DNA of 64,000 bases from Bifidobacterium moukalabense DSM 27321 (GTDB lineage: Bacteria > Actinomycetota > Actinomycetes > Actinomycetales > Bifidobacteriaceae): positions 310,001 through 374,000 of the forward strand of contig NZ_AZMV01000001.1 of assembly GCF_000522505.1 (NCBI RefSeq), in the 5' to 3' direction. A program made the position numbers and the translations under genes. The notes beneath the pieces are model-generated. The model made no database searches, was not told the DNA's origin, and saw nothing but the letters and a program-made list of their open reading frames with translations. Shown here in pieces: positions 54,058-61,856 of this stretch; the first letter of the stretch is position 1; each line of letters opens with the position of its first letter.

Positions 54058-55343
54058 TGTCCGATGAGGAAATGATCGAGAAGATCGACTATATGAAGAA
54101 TCCGGTGGTGCTTTCGGCAACCCACGTATCCAAGTGCTTCAAACTGCCGACGGAGCAGGCCACCGGCCTTAAGCAGGCGTTCATCAACTGGACCAAGGGC
54201 ATCAAGGGCTACAAGAAGCAGGAAGTGCTCAAAGACATCAGCTTCGAGGTGCATCAGGGTGAGTTCTTCGGCATTGTCGGCCGGAACGGCGGCGGCAAAT
54301 CCACGCTGCTGAAGCTGATTTCGCAGATCTACTACCCGGAGAACGGCTCGATCGCCGTTACGGGCAAGCTGGTGCCGTTCATCGAACTGGGCGTGGGTTT
54401 CAACCCGGAGCTCACCGGCCGTGAGAACGTGTATCTGAACGGTTCCCTGCTCGGCTTCACCCATGAGGAAGTCGAAGCGATGTACGACGACATCGTCGAA
54501 TTCGCGGAACTCGAAGAATTCATGGACCAGAAGCTGAAGAACTACTCGTCCGGTATGCAGGTTCGTTTGGCGTTCTCCGTGGCCATCAAGGCCCAGGGCG
54601 ACATTCTGGTGCTCGACGAGGTGCTTGCGGTCGGTGATGAGGCGTTCCAGCGCAAGTGCGACGCTTTCTTCACCGAGATCAAGAAGGATCCGTCCAAGAC
54701 GGTCATTCTCGTGACCCACGACATGAATTCCGTGAAGAAATACTGCTCCCGCGCCATGATGATCGCGGATGGCGAGGTGGAGGCCATCGGCGACCCGGAA
54801 ACCGTGTCGCAGCAGTACACGTTGGCCAATCTGGAGGCCGAAGAGAAAGCCGAACGCAAGCGCCAGGAGGAACGCGGCGGTTACCCGAACGGCTTGAACG
54901 AGCGTTGCCCGCTGCTCAAGACCATTGCGGTCTCCCCGAAGGTCTGCTCCAGTGCGGACACGTTCAAATTCGACGTGGAGTACCAGTATGACGAGCCGGG
55001 AGACTTCTACCTGGCCATCGCGCTGCATGATATCCGACGTGGCGGCATCACCTACGACACCGGTGCCAAAGTGCTCAAAATGAAGCGGCATGGTCACCAG
55101 ACCGTGCATTTCGAAATGCCGCTGAATCTGTTCAATAACGGCGAATTCCGTCTGATTACGTCATTGCGCACGCCAAGCCCAAGCGATCCGAAGGGTACGG
55201 ACGCCGTCGGCGTCGCCCTCGACGACAACGCCTGCAGCTTTGTGATCCGTGATAACCGCAATCGTGAGTATGCGCTTCTCAGCGACAGGGCTTTGACAAT
55301 TGAGCCATTAGATGATTCCCAAGTGGAAAAAGAGCCGGCCTGA
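54057..55343 (+). CDS. Polysaccharide exporter ATPase with substrate-recognition domain (TagH/Wzt-like)
   Basis: A 428-residue protein. The ABC ATPase has Walker A GRNGGGKST (75-83), the family motif FIELGVGFNPELTGREN, signature NYSSGMQVRLAFSVA and Walker B ILVLDEVLAVGD. From about residue 285 a beta-rich C-terminal domain follows (FKFDVEYQYDEPGDFYLAIA; FEMPLNLFNNGEFRLI). It resembles the carbohydrate-binding C-domain of Wzt, which recognises the capped end of the finished polymer. This suggests an O9a-type, chain-end-recognising export and therefore a terminal modification on the polymer (inference). CGGAGG lies nine bases before the ATG. Confidence 0.92.
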   Translation: MSDEEMIEKIDYMKNPVVLSATHVSKCFKLPTEQATGLKQAFINWTKGIKGYKKQEVLKDISFEVHQGEFFGIVGRNGGGKSTLLKLISQIYYPENGSIAVTGKLVPFIELGVGFNPELTGRENVYLNGSLLGFTHEEVEAMYDDIVEFAELEEFMDQKLKNYSSGMQVRLAFSVAIKAQGDILVLDEVLAVGDEAFQRKCDAFFTEIKKDPSKTVILVTHDMNSVKKYCSRAMMIADGEVEAIGDPETVSQQYTLANLEAEEKAERKRQEERGGYPNGLNERCPLLKTIAVSPKVCSSADTFKFDVEYQYDEPGDFYLAIALHDIRRGGITYDTGAKVLKMKRHGHQTVHFEMPLNLFNNGEFRLITSLRTPSPSDPKGTDAVGVALDDNACSFVIRDNRNREYALLSDRALTIEPLDDSQVEKEPA

Positions 55344-55344
55344 C

Positions 55345-55350
55345 TATAAT
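55345..55350 (+). promoter_or_regulatory. Candidate -10 element TATAAT upstream of the DUF2142-like gene
   Basis: A consensus TATAAT directly after the exporter ATPase stop and 33 bases before the ATG of the next gene. No good -35 was found. Confidence 0.4.
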
Positions 55351-55383
55351 TGCCACGAGACGATAAGTAGTGAGGCACGCCCT

Positions 55384-56688
55384 ATGAGCGCACGGCACGG
55401 TTCCACCAAGCATTCGGAGCAAGATTCGACGGGTAAGACCGTGCCAAGATTTTCGGCAATCAGCGCCATACTGTATTGGCTGCTGACCGTGGTGACGGGC
55501 CTGACGGTCATTTCCGCCGGGAAATACTCATATCAGAACGATTCAACGGCCCACTGGCTTCGTGTGGAACAACTGCGCTCCGGAACGATTGTGCCGCAGC
55601 TGTCCCCTGATTTTCCCGAATGGGTGGTCAAGAATGACAATGGGACCATTATTCCGTTCAACAACACTGCGGTGAACTCGCCATTCGCCTACCTTCCAAG
55701 CCTGATTATTCGAGGCGACTACAAAACTTCAAGCATCGCCACATTACTGATAACTTCCGGCATCATCGCCCTGGCGATATATCTTGCCCGCGAGTTCCGG
55801 TATGCGATTCTTGCCACGGCCATTCTGCCGATGACGTTCTTCTCATTGACGTTCCCGACGGCCGATGCGATGATCAACAGCGTTTCGCTGCTGTTCATCG
55901 CCGTGGTGCTGTGCTGCTACCAAAGCGCCCGGTTCGGGTGGCTGCATATCGTCATACTGTCGGTATTGGCCGCGATGCTGGGCCAAGTCAAGATCACCTG
56001 CATTCTTATAGCGTTCTTCGTGCTTGTGCTGCTGGGCAAGGCGAAGAGGATGCCGCTGAAGGTGGCCCTGTTCCTGCCGATCGTGACGGCGATCGCCTCC
56101 ATGGCGATGTGGAACCGCAAGGTTTCGCACATCGCCACCGCTCCGAGTCATGCCAGCATCGAACAGATCAGCCAGCTGAAAAGCCAGATGATCTCCGATC
56201 CATTCTCATTGATCGGCTCTTGGTTCCAGACATTCTTCGAACCGTTGACCGTGGACACGGAGAAAATCAATGGACGATTGGTCAACTCCAGCCGCAATCT
56301 GCAGTTCTTCACGGGCACCGAAGCCGTGCAGCTGGCCAACGCCGTCGTTATCCCGGTGCTGCTCGCCATCGCCATCCTGGTGATCGTCGGCGCTTCGCAA
56401 CGGCATCTGCAGGGTTGGAAGGAGCTCACCGTTCCCGCATTGGTGAGCTGCGCATACTTCGCGGCGACCTGCACGGCCATGCTGATCGCATGGGCCGGCA
56501 AATCCAGCGGATACGCTTCAGGCATACAGAACCGTTATTTCGTGCCGATACTGCCACTGCTGTTTCTGCTGGTTCCACGACTGGTCTCCGGCGTGCGGAA
56601 CAGGACCGTATACGTGGCGACGGTGATCGCATTGACGGTATTCTCCTACTTCGGCATCGCGATCTCGTTCCTCGTTGACTGGAAGTGA
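55384..56688 (+). CDS. DUF2142-like polytopic membrane protein
   Basis: A 434-residue membrane protein with about ten hydrophobic segments. A first extracytoplasmic loop is typical of GT-C-like proteins (YSYQNDSTAHWLRVEQLRSG; FNNTAVNSPFAYLPSLI), and near the C-terminus SGIQNRYFVPILPLLFLLVP matches the QGRYFLP-type motif of DUF2142 proteins in polysaccharide loci. Probably a glycosyltransferase or polymer-modifying protein; activity not established. The ATG at 55384 removes the N-terminal extension that overlaps the preceding gene. It ends at a bidirectional terminator. Confidence 0.72.
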   Translation: MSARHGSTKHSEQDSTGKTVPRFSAISAILYWLLTVVTGLTVISAGKYSYQNDSTAHWLRVEQLRSGTIVPQLSPDFPEWVVKNDNGTIIPFNNTAVNSPFAYLPSLIIRGDYKTSSIATLLITSGIIALAIYLAREFRYAILATAILPMTFFSLTFPTADAMINSVSLLFIAVVLCCYQSARFGWLHIVILSVLAAMLGQVKITCILIAFFVLVLLGKAKRMPLKVALFLPIVTAIASMAMWNRKVSHIATAPSHASIEQISQLKSQMISDPFSLIGSWFQTFFEPLTVDTEKINGRLVNSSRNLQFFTGTEAVQLANAVVIPVLLAIAILVIVGASQRHLQGWKELTVPALVSCAYFAATCTAMLIAWAGKSSGYASGIQNRYFVPILPLLFLLVPRLVSGVRNRTVYVATVIALTVFSYFGIAISFLVDWK

Positions 56689-56696
56689 CAAACAAA

Positions 56697-56726
56697 AATG
56701 GAGTCGAAGAATTCTTCGACTCCATT
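56697..56726. terminator. Perfect-palindrome bidirectional terminator
   Basis: A 30-base perfect palindrome with arms AATGGAGTCGAAGAA / TTCTTCGACTCCATT, flanked by AAAAA on the left and GGTTTTT on the right, between two convergent genes. Confidence 0.85.
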
Positions 56727-56744
56727 GGTTTTTATGGATTGCGA

Positions 56745-57656
56745 CTACTTGGCGTACCAGTGAGGACGCTTGTTGCCGTTGCGGCACTCACAGACGATCA
56801 GGGTGCCGTCGCCGTCGGTCTTCTGCTTGCCCTGCTCGCTGGACTTGCACCACTGGCCGCGAATGTTCCTGCCGGTGTTGCCTCCGGTATTGCCGGAGTT
56901 CGAATTGCCGCTCACCTGGCGGCCGGTGACCGAATCGAATGTTGCGTAGGCATTCCATTCCGGCACCCATACGCGGCTGTGCGCCATCGCTCCGGTGGTC
57001 TGGTCGAAGTAGTAGTACGCGCCGTCCTGGTAATGCAGGCCCTTGACCATCTTGCCGGTCACTCGGTCGTAACGCACCCACTTGCCGCCGTTCGAGCGGA
57101 TGTAGGTATCACCGTGGAACATCGCGCCGGTAACCTGGTCGAACAGATACCAGCCGGTGTGATCGCCGTCATAGTTCACAAACCGTTCGCCGTGGGCCAT
57201 GATGCCGGTGATCCAGTCGTAGTACACCCACTTGCCGCCGTTGGACGGCACATATCGCATGCCCTTGGCCATGGCTCCGGTGACCGGGTCGAAGTAGTAC
57301 CAGCCGACATGGCCGGCCGCGGTGGAGTACTGCTCGCCCTTGATCATGTGGCCGTCGGCGTCGTAGCGCACCCACTTGCCTCCGTTGGAACGCAGGTACA
57401 CGTCTTTGTTATGCGCCATGATGCCGTCGTCGTCCAGCCAGTACCATGCATTGCTTCCCGGATCGAAAATCTCCTTGCCGCGGGCCATGACTCCGTTATC
57501 GAACCAGTATTTGTTCCCGTTCGCGTTCACCCAACCGGTATAGTTGGCGGATGGCGGATCGACGACTCCCGCCGGATCGGCGAATGCGGTGGTTGCAAAG
57601 GCCATGGACAACGCCAGTGCGCCTGCGACAACGGTCGTTACCAGTGATTTTCTCAT
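56745..57656 (-). CDS. Secreted protein made of cell-wall-binding repeats only
   Basis: A 303-residue secreted protein with no catalytic domain. The ATG at 57656 follows GAGGAG; a signal peptide (LVTTVVAGALALSMAFATTA) is followed by about eleven aromatic repeats (SNGGKWVRYDADGHMIKG; GWYYFDPVTGAMAKGMRY). A Gly/Asn spacer and a short basic C-terminus with three Cys follow (RGQWCKSSEQGKQ; LIVCECRNGN). The repeats are closest, at DNA level, to those of the GH53 protein. It may be a wall-coating or competing ligand, or a remnant left by recombination that lost the enzyme module. Confidence 0.82.
   Translation of the reverse strand: MRKSLVTTVVAGALALSMAFATTAFADPAGVVDPPSANYTGWVNANGNKYWFDNGVMARGKEIFDPGSNAWYWLDDDGIMAHNKDVYLRSNGGKWVRYDADGHMIKGEQYSTAAGHVGWYYFDPVTGAMAKGMRYVPSNGGKWVYYDWITGIMAHGERFVNYDGDHTGWYLFDQVTGAMFHGDTYIRSNGGKWVRYDRVTGKMVKGLHYQDGAYYYFDQTTGAMAHSRVWVPEWNAYATFDSVTGRQVSGNSNSGNTGGNTGRNIRGQWCKSSEQGKQKTDGDGTLIVCECRNGNKRPHWYAK
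56950..57345 (-). repeat. DNA repeat encoding CW-binding modules, copy B (inverted relative to 47640-48050)
   Basis: Read on the minus strand this segment aligns with the end of the GH53 gene over nearly 400 bases with scattered third-position differences, including long exact blocks around TACACCCACTTGCCGCCGTT on the plus strand. Confidence 0.8.
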
Positions 57657-57741
57657 ATTGCTCCTCTTTCTCATACGCGGCATTCCGCCTTTGGAATGCC
57701 ATTACAGCCCATGGTAGCCCCATTCATGCGCTGCAAAAACA

Positions 57742-57773
57742 ATGGCTGCGATTTCCGTTGAAACCGCAGCCAT
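57742..57773 (-). terminator. Terminator of the second GlfT2-like gene
   Basis: Nine-bp stem ATGGCTGCG / CGCAGCCAT extended by TTTC/GAAA near the loop; on the minus strand it is followed by TGTTTTTGC, 13 bases after the stop. Confidence 0.78.
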
Positions 57774-57786
57774 CATGCATTGCAAT

Positions 57787-59811
57787 TCAGTCTTCGAAAA
57801 TTTTCTTCCAGACATCCACGCTGGCCATGTCGTATTCGCGATACTCCTTGGAGAGCCGCTCCCACCGTGAGGTCAGTGCGTGGGACAGCCGCAGGCCTTC
57901 ACGGATCTGCTTGCGGAAATACCTGCTGTTGCGGCGGCACCAGGCGGCGGTATTGCCGTCCGGTGAGGTCACGATGGCGGAATTGATGCCGTTGAACGAC
58001 CTCCAGATGGCGTCTTTGGCCGGAATGGCGATGTCCGGCTGAACGTCCTTCGTGCCGTCCCCGCGTGAAGTGAGCGCCTTGAGAATGGCTTTGATGCCGG
58101 CCTTCTTGATGTTCTTCGGCGTATCCGGCGTCGGATCGGCGAAGAATTCGCGTTTCGGTTCCGGGAATTCGTCGATGTCCTTCACCATGGTGGTGTCGGC
58201 GAAGCCTTCGCGTGCCTTGCGCACTTCGGCGAGTTTGCCCGGCATGGAATCGACGATGTACTGCGGTCCGCGCATGATGTCCCGCAGTCCCATATGGCGC
58301 AGTTTCAGTGCGGAATAGACGAATTTCAGGCCGACGTTGACATCGCCGTACAGCATTTCGAACGCGAACCGCCTGCCGGGCTTCGGGCAGTGCAGCAGAC
58401 CGCAGATCCAGCGGTTACGTTGGAAGAAGTACTCCTCCCATGTGCGCGACGGATCCTTGTCATGCCAAGCCTGATGCCACACGGCCACGCCCGGCAGGCA
58501 TACGGTATGGTAGCCATGCTCCAAGGCGCGCACCGCATACTCGGTATCGTCGAATTTGATGAAGATCGGCAACGACAGACCGATCTCCCGCATGATCGCC
58601 GTCGGAATCAGGCACATCCACCAGCCGTTGAAATCGGAATCGATACGGCGGTGGCGTTCCGGCGAATCACGCAAGGGGAACGCGGCGAAATCATGGTTAT
58701 ACCCCAACCCCTGCGAAGGTGCCATCCACACGTTGTTGCGGGTGAAACGCTCGCCCTGCGTATACAGTACGGTGCGATTATCCAGATGCAGCATGCCGCC
58801 ACCGACGATGGTCGGCTTCTTGGCGTAGTCGGCGAACTGCATGGAACGCAGAATGGCCTCCGGCTCGCTGATGGCATCGTCGTCAAGCAACAGGGTGTAT
58901 GAACTGGTGCCCGCCTTCAACGTTTCATACATGCCACGGGAGAATCCGCCCGAACCGCCCATATTACCCTGGCGCAGGTAGGTCAGCTGGCCGCCGAGAT
59001 CCGCGGCCGTCTTGTCGAAGCCCGGCTGGTCCTTGACCAGATCGGTGCCCTGGTCGGTGCAGTAGACGGTGTCGAGGCGCTCGCGCAGGCTCTGTTCGGA
59101 TGCAATGGTCTTCAGTTGGTTATGGCAGTAGGAAGGACGATTGAACGTGGTGATGGCGATGGACATCGTGGTCCGTTGCCGTACCGTGCGCTCATTACCC
59201 GGCACCGACCAGCAGGCGTTCGATACGGTGAGATCGATCCGGTCGTCGGCCTTTGCATCGAACCAGAAGTAGCCGCCGTCGAGCAGGTTGGTCATGGGGA
59301 GTATGGCTTCAATGGTTTGGCAAGCGCCTTCGCTGTCCACGGTCATGGTGTTCACCGGCGAGAAGAGTCCGCGGCCGGTGGATTTGAACAGCACCACTTC
59401 GCCTTTGCCCCGTACTTCGGCCGTGAAACGGACTTTGCTGACATTGGTCCAGCGCTTCCAATAGCTGGCCGGGAATGCGTTGAAGAACGTGCACAACGAC
59501 ACATGTTTGCCGGATCGCACGGTCAACTCGTTACGTGAATCAATGGTGAAGATGTCTCGTGCGCTGGTGTTGGAATGCTGGTTGATACCCTCGTTGACCA
59601 GATGCTGGTAGCCGGTTTTGTTCAGGCTGCCGAAATCGACCTTCTTCATATCCACACGCGGATCGAACACCGCATCGGTCAGGTGCGGGCGGGTCCATTC
59701 AATCACATAGAGAGGAAGGGTGAGATCCTGATCCTTGATCGGATAGATCACGCGATTGACGGTCTCCCAATCTTCGGCATGGTCGGTTGCGGAAGCGTTC
59801 ATATTCAGCAT
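57787..59811 (-). CDS. Second GlfT2-like galactofuranosyltransferase (GT2)
   Basis: A 674-residue paralogue of the enzyme at 48163, with the same domain order. A beta-rich N-terminal domain (about 1-200) is followed by a GT-A core (MSIAITTFNRPSYCHNQLKT; GNMGGSGGFSRGMYETLKAG), metal site TLLLDDDAI, FIKFDDTEYAVRA, and the His motif VAVWHQAWHDKDPSRTWEEY, then a helical C-terminus. Probably extends or branches a galactofuran chain. The ATG at 59811 is exactly six bases after TATAAT (59823-59818 on the minus strand), indicating a leaderless mRNA. An upstream ATG at 59841 would include the -10 and is rejected. Confidence 0.86.
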   Translation of the reverse strand: MLNMNASATDHAEDWETVNRVIYPIKDQDLTLPLYVIEWTRPHLTDAVFDPRVDMKKVDFGSLNKTGYQHLVNEGINQHSNTSARDIFTIDSRNELTVRSGKHVSLCTFFNAFPASYWKRWTNVSKVRFTAEVRGKGEVVLFKSTGRGLFSPVNTMTVDSEGACQTIEAILPMTNLLDGGYFWFDAKADDRIDLTVSNACWSVPGNERTVRQRTTMSIAITTFNRPSYCHNQLKTIASEQSLRERLDTVYCTDQGTDLVKDQPGFDKTAADLGGQLTYLRQGNMGGSGGFSRGMYETLKAGTSSYTLLLDDDAISEPEAILRSMQFADYAKKPTIVGGGMLHLDNRTVLYTQGERFTRNNVWMAPSQGLGYNHDFAAFPLRDSPERHRRIDSDFNGWWMCLIPTAIMREIGLSLPIFIKFDDTEYAVRALEHGYHTVCLPGVAVWHQAWHDKDPSRTWEEYFFQRNRWICGLLHCPKPGRRFAFEMLYGDVNVGLKFVYSALKLRHMGLRDIMRGPQYIVDSMPGKLAEVRKAREGFADTTMVKDIDEFPEPKREFFADPTPDTPKNIKKAGIKAILKALTSRGDGTKDVQPDIAIPAKDAIWRSFNGINSAIVTSPDGNTAAWCRRNSRYFRKQIREGLRLSHALTSRWERLSKEYREYDMASVDVWKKIFED

Positions 59812-59817
59812 GGACTC

Positions 59818-59823
59818 ATTATA
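59818..59823 (-). promoter_or_regulatory. TATAAT -10 element giving a leaderless GlfT2-like transcript
   Basis: Consensus -10 hexamer on the minus strand, followed by GAGTCC and then the ATG at 59811, so transcription should start at or next to the start codon. Confidence 0.65.
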
Positions 59824-59881
59824 TAAAGTGCCCATCGCCATATGGCCGCTGCACCCGCACGGCCGCCGTATCCACTCACCG

Positions 59882-59887
59882 TATAAT
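59882..59887 (+). promoter_or_regulatory. TATAAT -10 element giving a leaderless GT2 transcript
   Basis: Consensus -10 hexamer followed by GAAACCC and the ATG at 59895. It faces the minus-strand TATAAT 59 bp away, making a compact divergent leaderless promoter pair. No clear -35 on either side. Confidence 0.6.
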
Positions 59888-59894
59888 GAAACCC

Positions 59895-60878
59895 ATGCGA
59901 TTCAACGTTACCGCCGTGGTGGTGTCTTACAACCGTGAACAGTTACTGGGCGAATGCCTTGACGGCCTTGCGGTCCAGACCCGCCCTGCCGACCGCGTGA
60001 TCGTGGTCGACAACGCCAGCACCGACCACGCGCTGCAGGTGGCGCGCGAACACCCGGTGAGCGCCGATGTGATCGCCCTGCCGCACAATGTCGGCGGAGC
60101 CGGCGGATTCTGCGCGGGCATTGCCGACGCGGTCGATCCGAATGCCATCGCCGCCGACCATGACGCCGCCCACTACGTGTGGATCATGGACGACGACACC
60201 ATACCGACGCCTACCGCGCTGGAGAAACTGCTTCAGGCGGCGCAGGAGTCGCTTGACGTGAACCACGCCCTGCCCACCATACTCGGGTCCAAGGCGGTGT
60301 GGGTCGACGGCCGCGAACACCTGATGAACAAACCAAGACCGCGTACATGGGTGCGCAAAGGTACGAAAGCGTTCGCCGGTCCGGCGGGGGAGAGCACCTA
60401 TCAGGCGCGCTCGCTGTCGTTCGTCTCGTGCCTGATCAACGCCGGCGCGATCGTGGGCCTCCATAAGCTGCCGCGCAGCGCCTATTTTCTGTGGAACGAC
60501 GACTTCGAATTCACCACGGCCCTGCTCAAGCACGGCATCGGCTACTACGTGCCCACCAGTGAGGTGATCCACAAGACCAAGGTGTTCGGTTCCAGCGACG
60601 CCGATCCGGGTCAGCGCTTCTACAATGAGGTGCGTAACAAACTATGGCTGTTCCGCCTGTCCCGCAGCAATTTCACGGCGGTCGAATTCGTGGAATTCCT
60701 GCTGAAAACCGCCCGCCGCTGGGTGCTCACCTATCTGCGTTCCGGCAATAGGGAAGTGATTGTCGACTGCTTCAAACGCGGCTGGCATGACGGTTGGCGC
60801 ACTGATCCGCAAACCAATGCGGAGCTGTTCGCCGATGTGACGCAGATTGCGCAGCGTATCACGGCGATCGAAGGCTGA
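59895..60878 (+). CDS. GT2 glycosyltransferase (GlfT1/WbbL-like)
   Basis: A 327-residue glycosyltransferase. It has FNVTAVVVSYNREQLLGECL, VIVVDNASTDHALQ, LPHNVGGAGGFCAGIADAV, and the metal-binding YVWIMDDDTIPT. The acceptor-side motif is YFLWNDDFEFTTALLKHGIG followed by VIHKT. NVGGAGGF plus (D)DD is shared with galactofuranosyl- and rhamnosyltransferases of mycobacterial arabinogalactan (GlfT1, WbbL). Likely an early linker or side-chain transferase of the same polymer. In-frame ATG at 59886 lies inside the -10 box, so 59895 is preferred. Confidence 0.85.
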   Translation: MRFNVTAVVVSYNREQLLGECLDGLAVQTRPADRVIVVDNASTDHALQVAREHPVSADVIALPHNVGGAGGFCAGIADAVDPNAIAADHDAAHYVWIMDDDTIPTPTALEKLLQAAQESLDVNHALPTILGSKAVWVDGREHLMNKPRPRTWVRKGTKAFAGPAGESTYQARSLSFVSCLINAGAIVGLHKLPRSAYFLWNDDFEFTTALLKHGIGYYVPTSEVIHKTKVFGSSDADPGQRFYNEVRNKLWLFRLSRSNFTAVEFVEFLLKTARRWVLTYLRSGNREVIVDCFKRGWHDGWRTDPQTNAELFADVTQIAQRITAIEG

Positions 60879-60889
60879 AATCAGGGAAG

Positions 60890-61828
60890 CTACCTACGAT
60901 TGCCGGTCAGCCTGTTGCGCACGGCGACCAGCAGGTGATAGCAGGATTTTCTGAAACCGGTCGGCAACAGCCGGTAGACGGCACGGACCAGCACATTGCG
61001 CAGGAACTGCGGAAGATTCACGAAGCCGTCGTGCAGGAATCTCAACTGCAGTTGCAGCTCGTCACGGAACATACCCAAACCGCCGCGACGCTGGTATGCG
61101 CCGGCATCCACGCGGTACAGCACCAATGCCTCCGGCACGTTATGGAAACGCGCATGGCGCAGCATGAGACGCTCCCACAGCATGTAGTCCTCAAAACGGC
61201 CGATATGTTCCGGGTAGCCTCCGGCGGCCAGCACCACGGACCTACGGAACACCACACTCGGGTGGTGCAGCGGCGACTGCATACGGGCGAAACGTTCCAG
61301 TTCCGCGCCCTCACGGGGGAGCGTACGCACCTGACCGTTACGGTTCTCCTCGCCGGTGAACTCCTGAATGGCACTGCCGGCAATGTCGATGACCGGCACA
61401 TGATCGGCGGCGAACAACGGCATCATCGTGGCAAAACGCTCAGGTAGGGAAACATCATCGCTATCGGCACGGGCCACCACATCGTAACGGCACCGCCGCA
61501 ACCCCTCATTCAACGCATGCGCAAGGCCCTGATTGGCATCCAGCGGCACCACGGTCACTTCCGGGCAGGGCATCGGAGAGGCGCCGGGAACGCCGAACCA
61601 GCCAGCGACGGTTCCGGGCAGGCCTTGCAGGAATCGCCCGATATCGTCCGGCACCTGGCCATCCCGCACGATCACGATCTGCGTAGGCGGCAACGACTGC
61701 TCGATCGTGGCGGAGGCGATCGCCCTCTCTATCTGCGGCAGCGAATCATTGGCATACACTGACATAAGCAGGGAGAACTGCGGAAGCTGGTCATGCTGTT
61801 GAATGGTCACTACGCTATCGTAAATCAT
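60890..61828 (-). CDS. GT2 glycosyltransferase (WcaA-like)
   Basis: A 312-residue single-domain glycosyltransferase. It has PQFSLLMSVYANDSLPQIER, PPTQIVIVRDGQVPDD, the motif LDANQGLAHALNEGLRRCRY, and YDVVARADSDDVSLP with the DxD site, then GRFEDYMLWERLMLRHARFH with the catalytic ED. No membrane segment. It converges with the preceding GT2 gene and is only 28 bp from the divergent acyltransferase. The ATG at 61828 has no ribosome site; a GTG at 61810 preceded by TACGAT six bases upstream is an alternative leaderless start. Confidence 0.85.
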   Translation of the reverse strand: MIYDSVVTIQQHDQLPQFSLLMSVYANDSLPQIERAIASATIEQSLPPTQIVIVRDGQVPDDIGRFLQGLPGTVAGWFGVPGASPMPCPEVTVVPLDANQGLAHALNEGLRRCRYDVVARADSDDVSLPERFATMMPLFAADHVPVIDIAGSAIQEFTGEENRNGQVRTLPREGAELERFARMQSPLHHPSVVFRRSVVLAAGGYPEHIGRFEDYMLWERLMLRHARFHNVPEALVLYRVDAGAYQRRGGLGMFRDELQLQLRFLHDGFVNLPQFLRNVLVRAVYRLLPTGFRKSCYHLLVAVRNRLTGNRR

Positions 61829-61856
61829 GACCGTGAAGTTGCGTGAAGGAGCTTGA

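Noticed and set aside
34686..57656. Tandem short repeats considered as CRISPR or minisatellite arrays
   Set aside because: The repetition is at protein level (aromatic CW-binding units) with diverged codons and no uniform spacer pattern.
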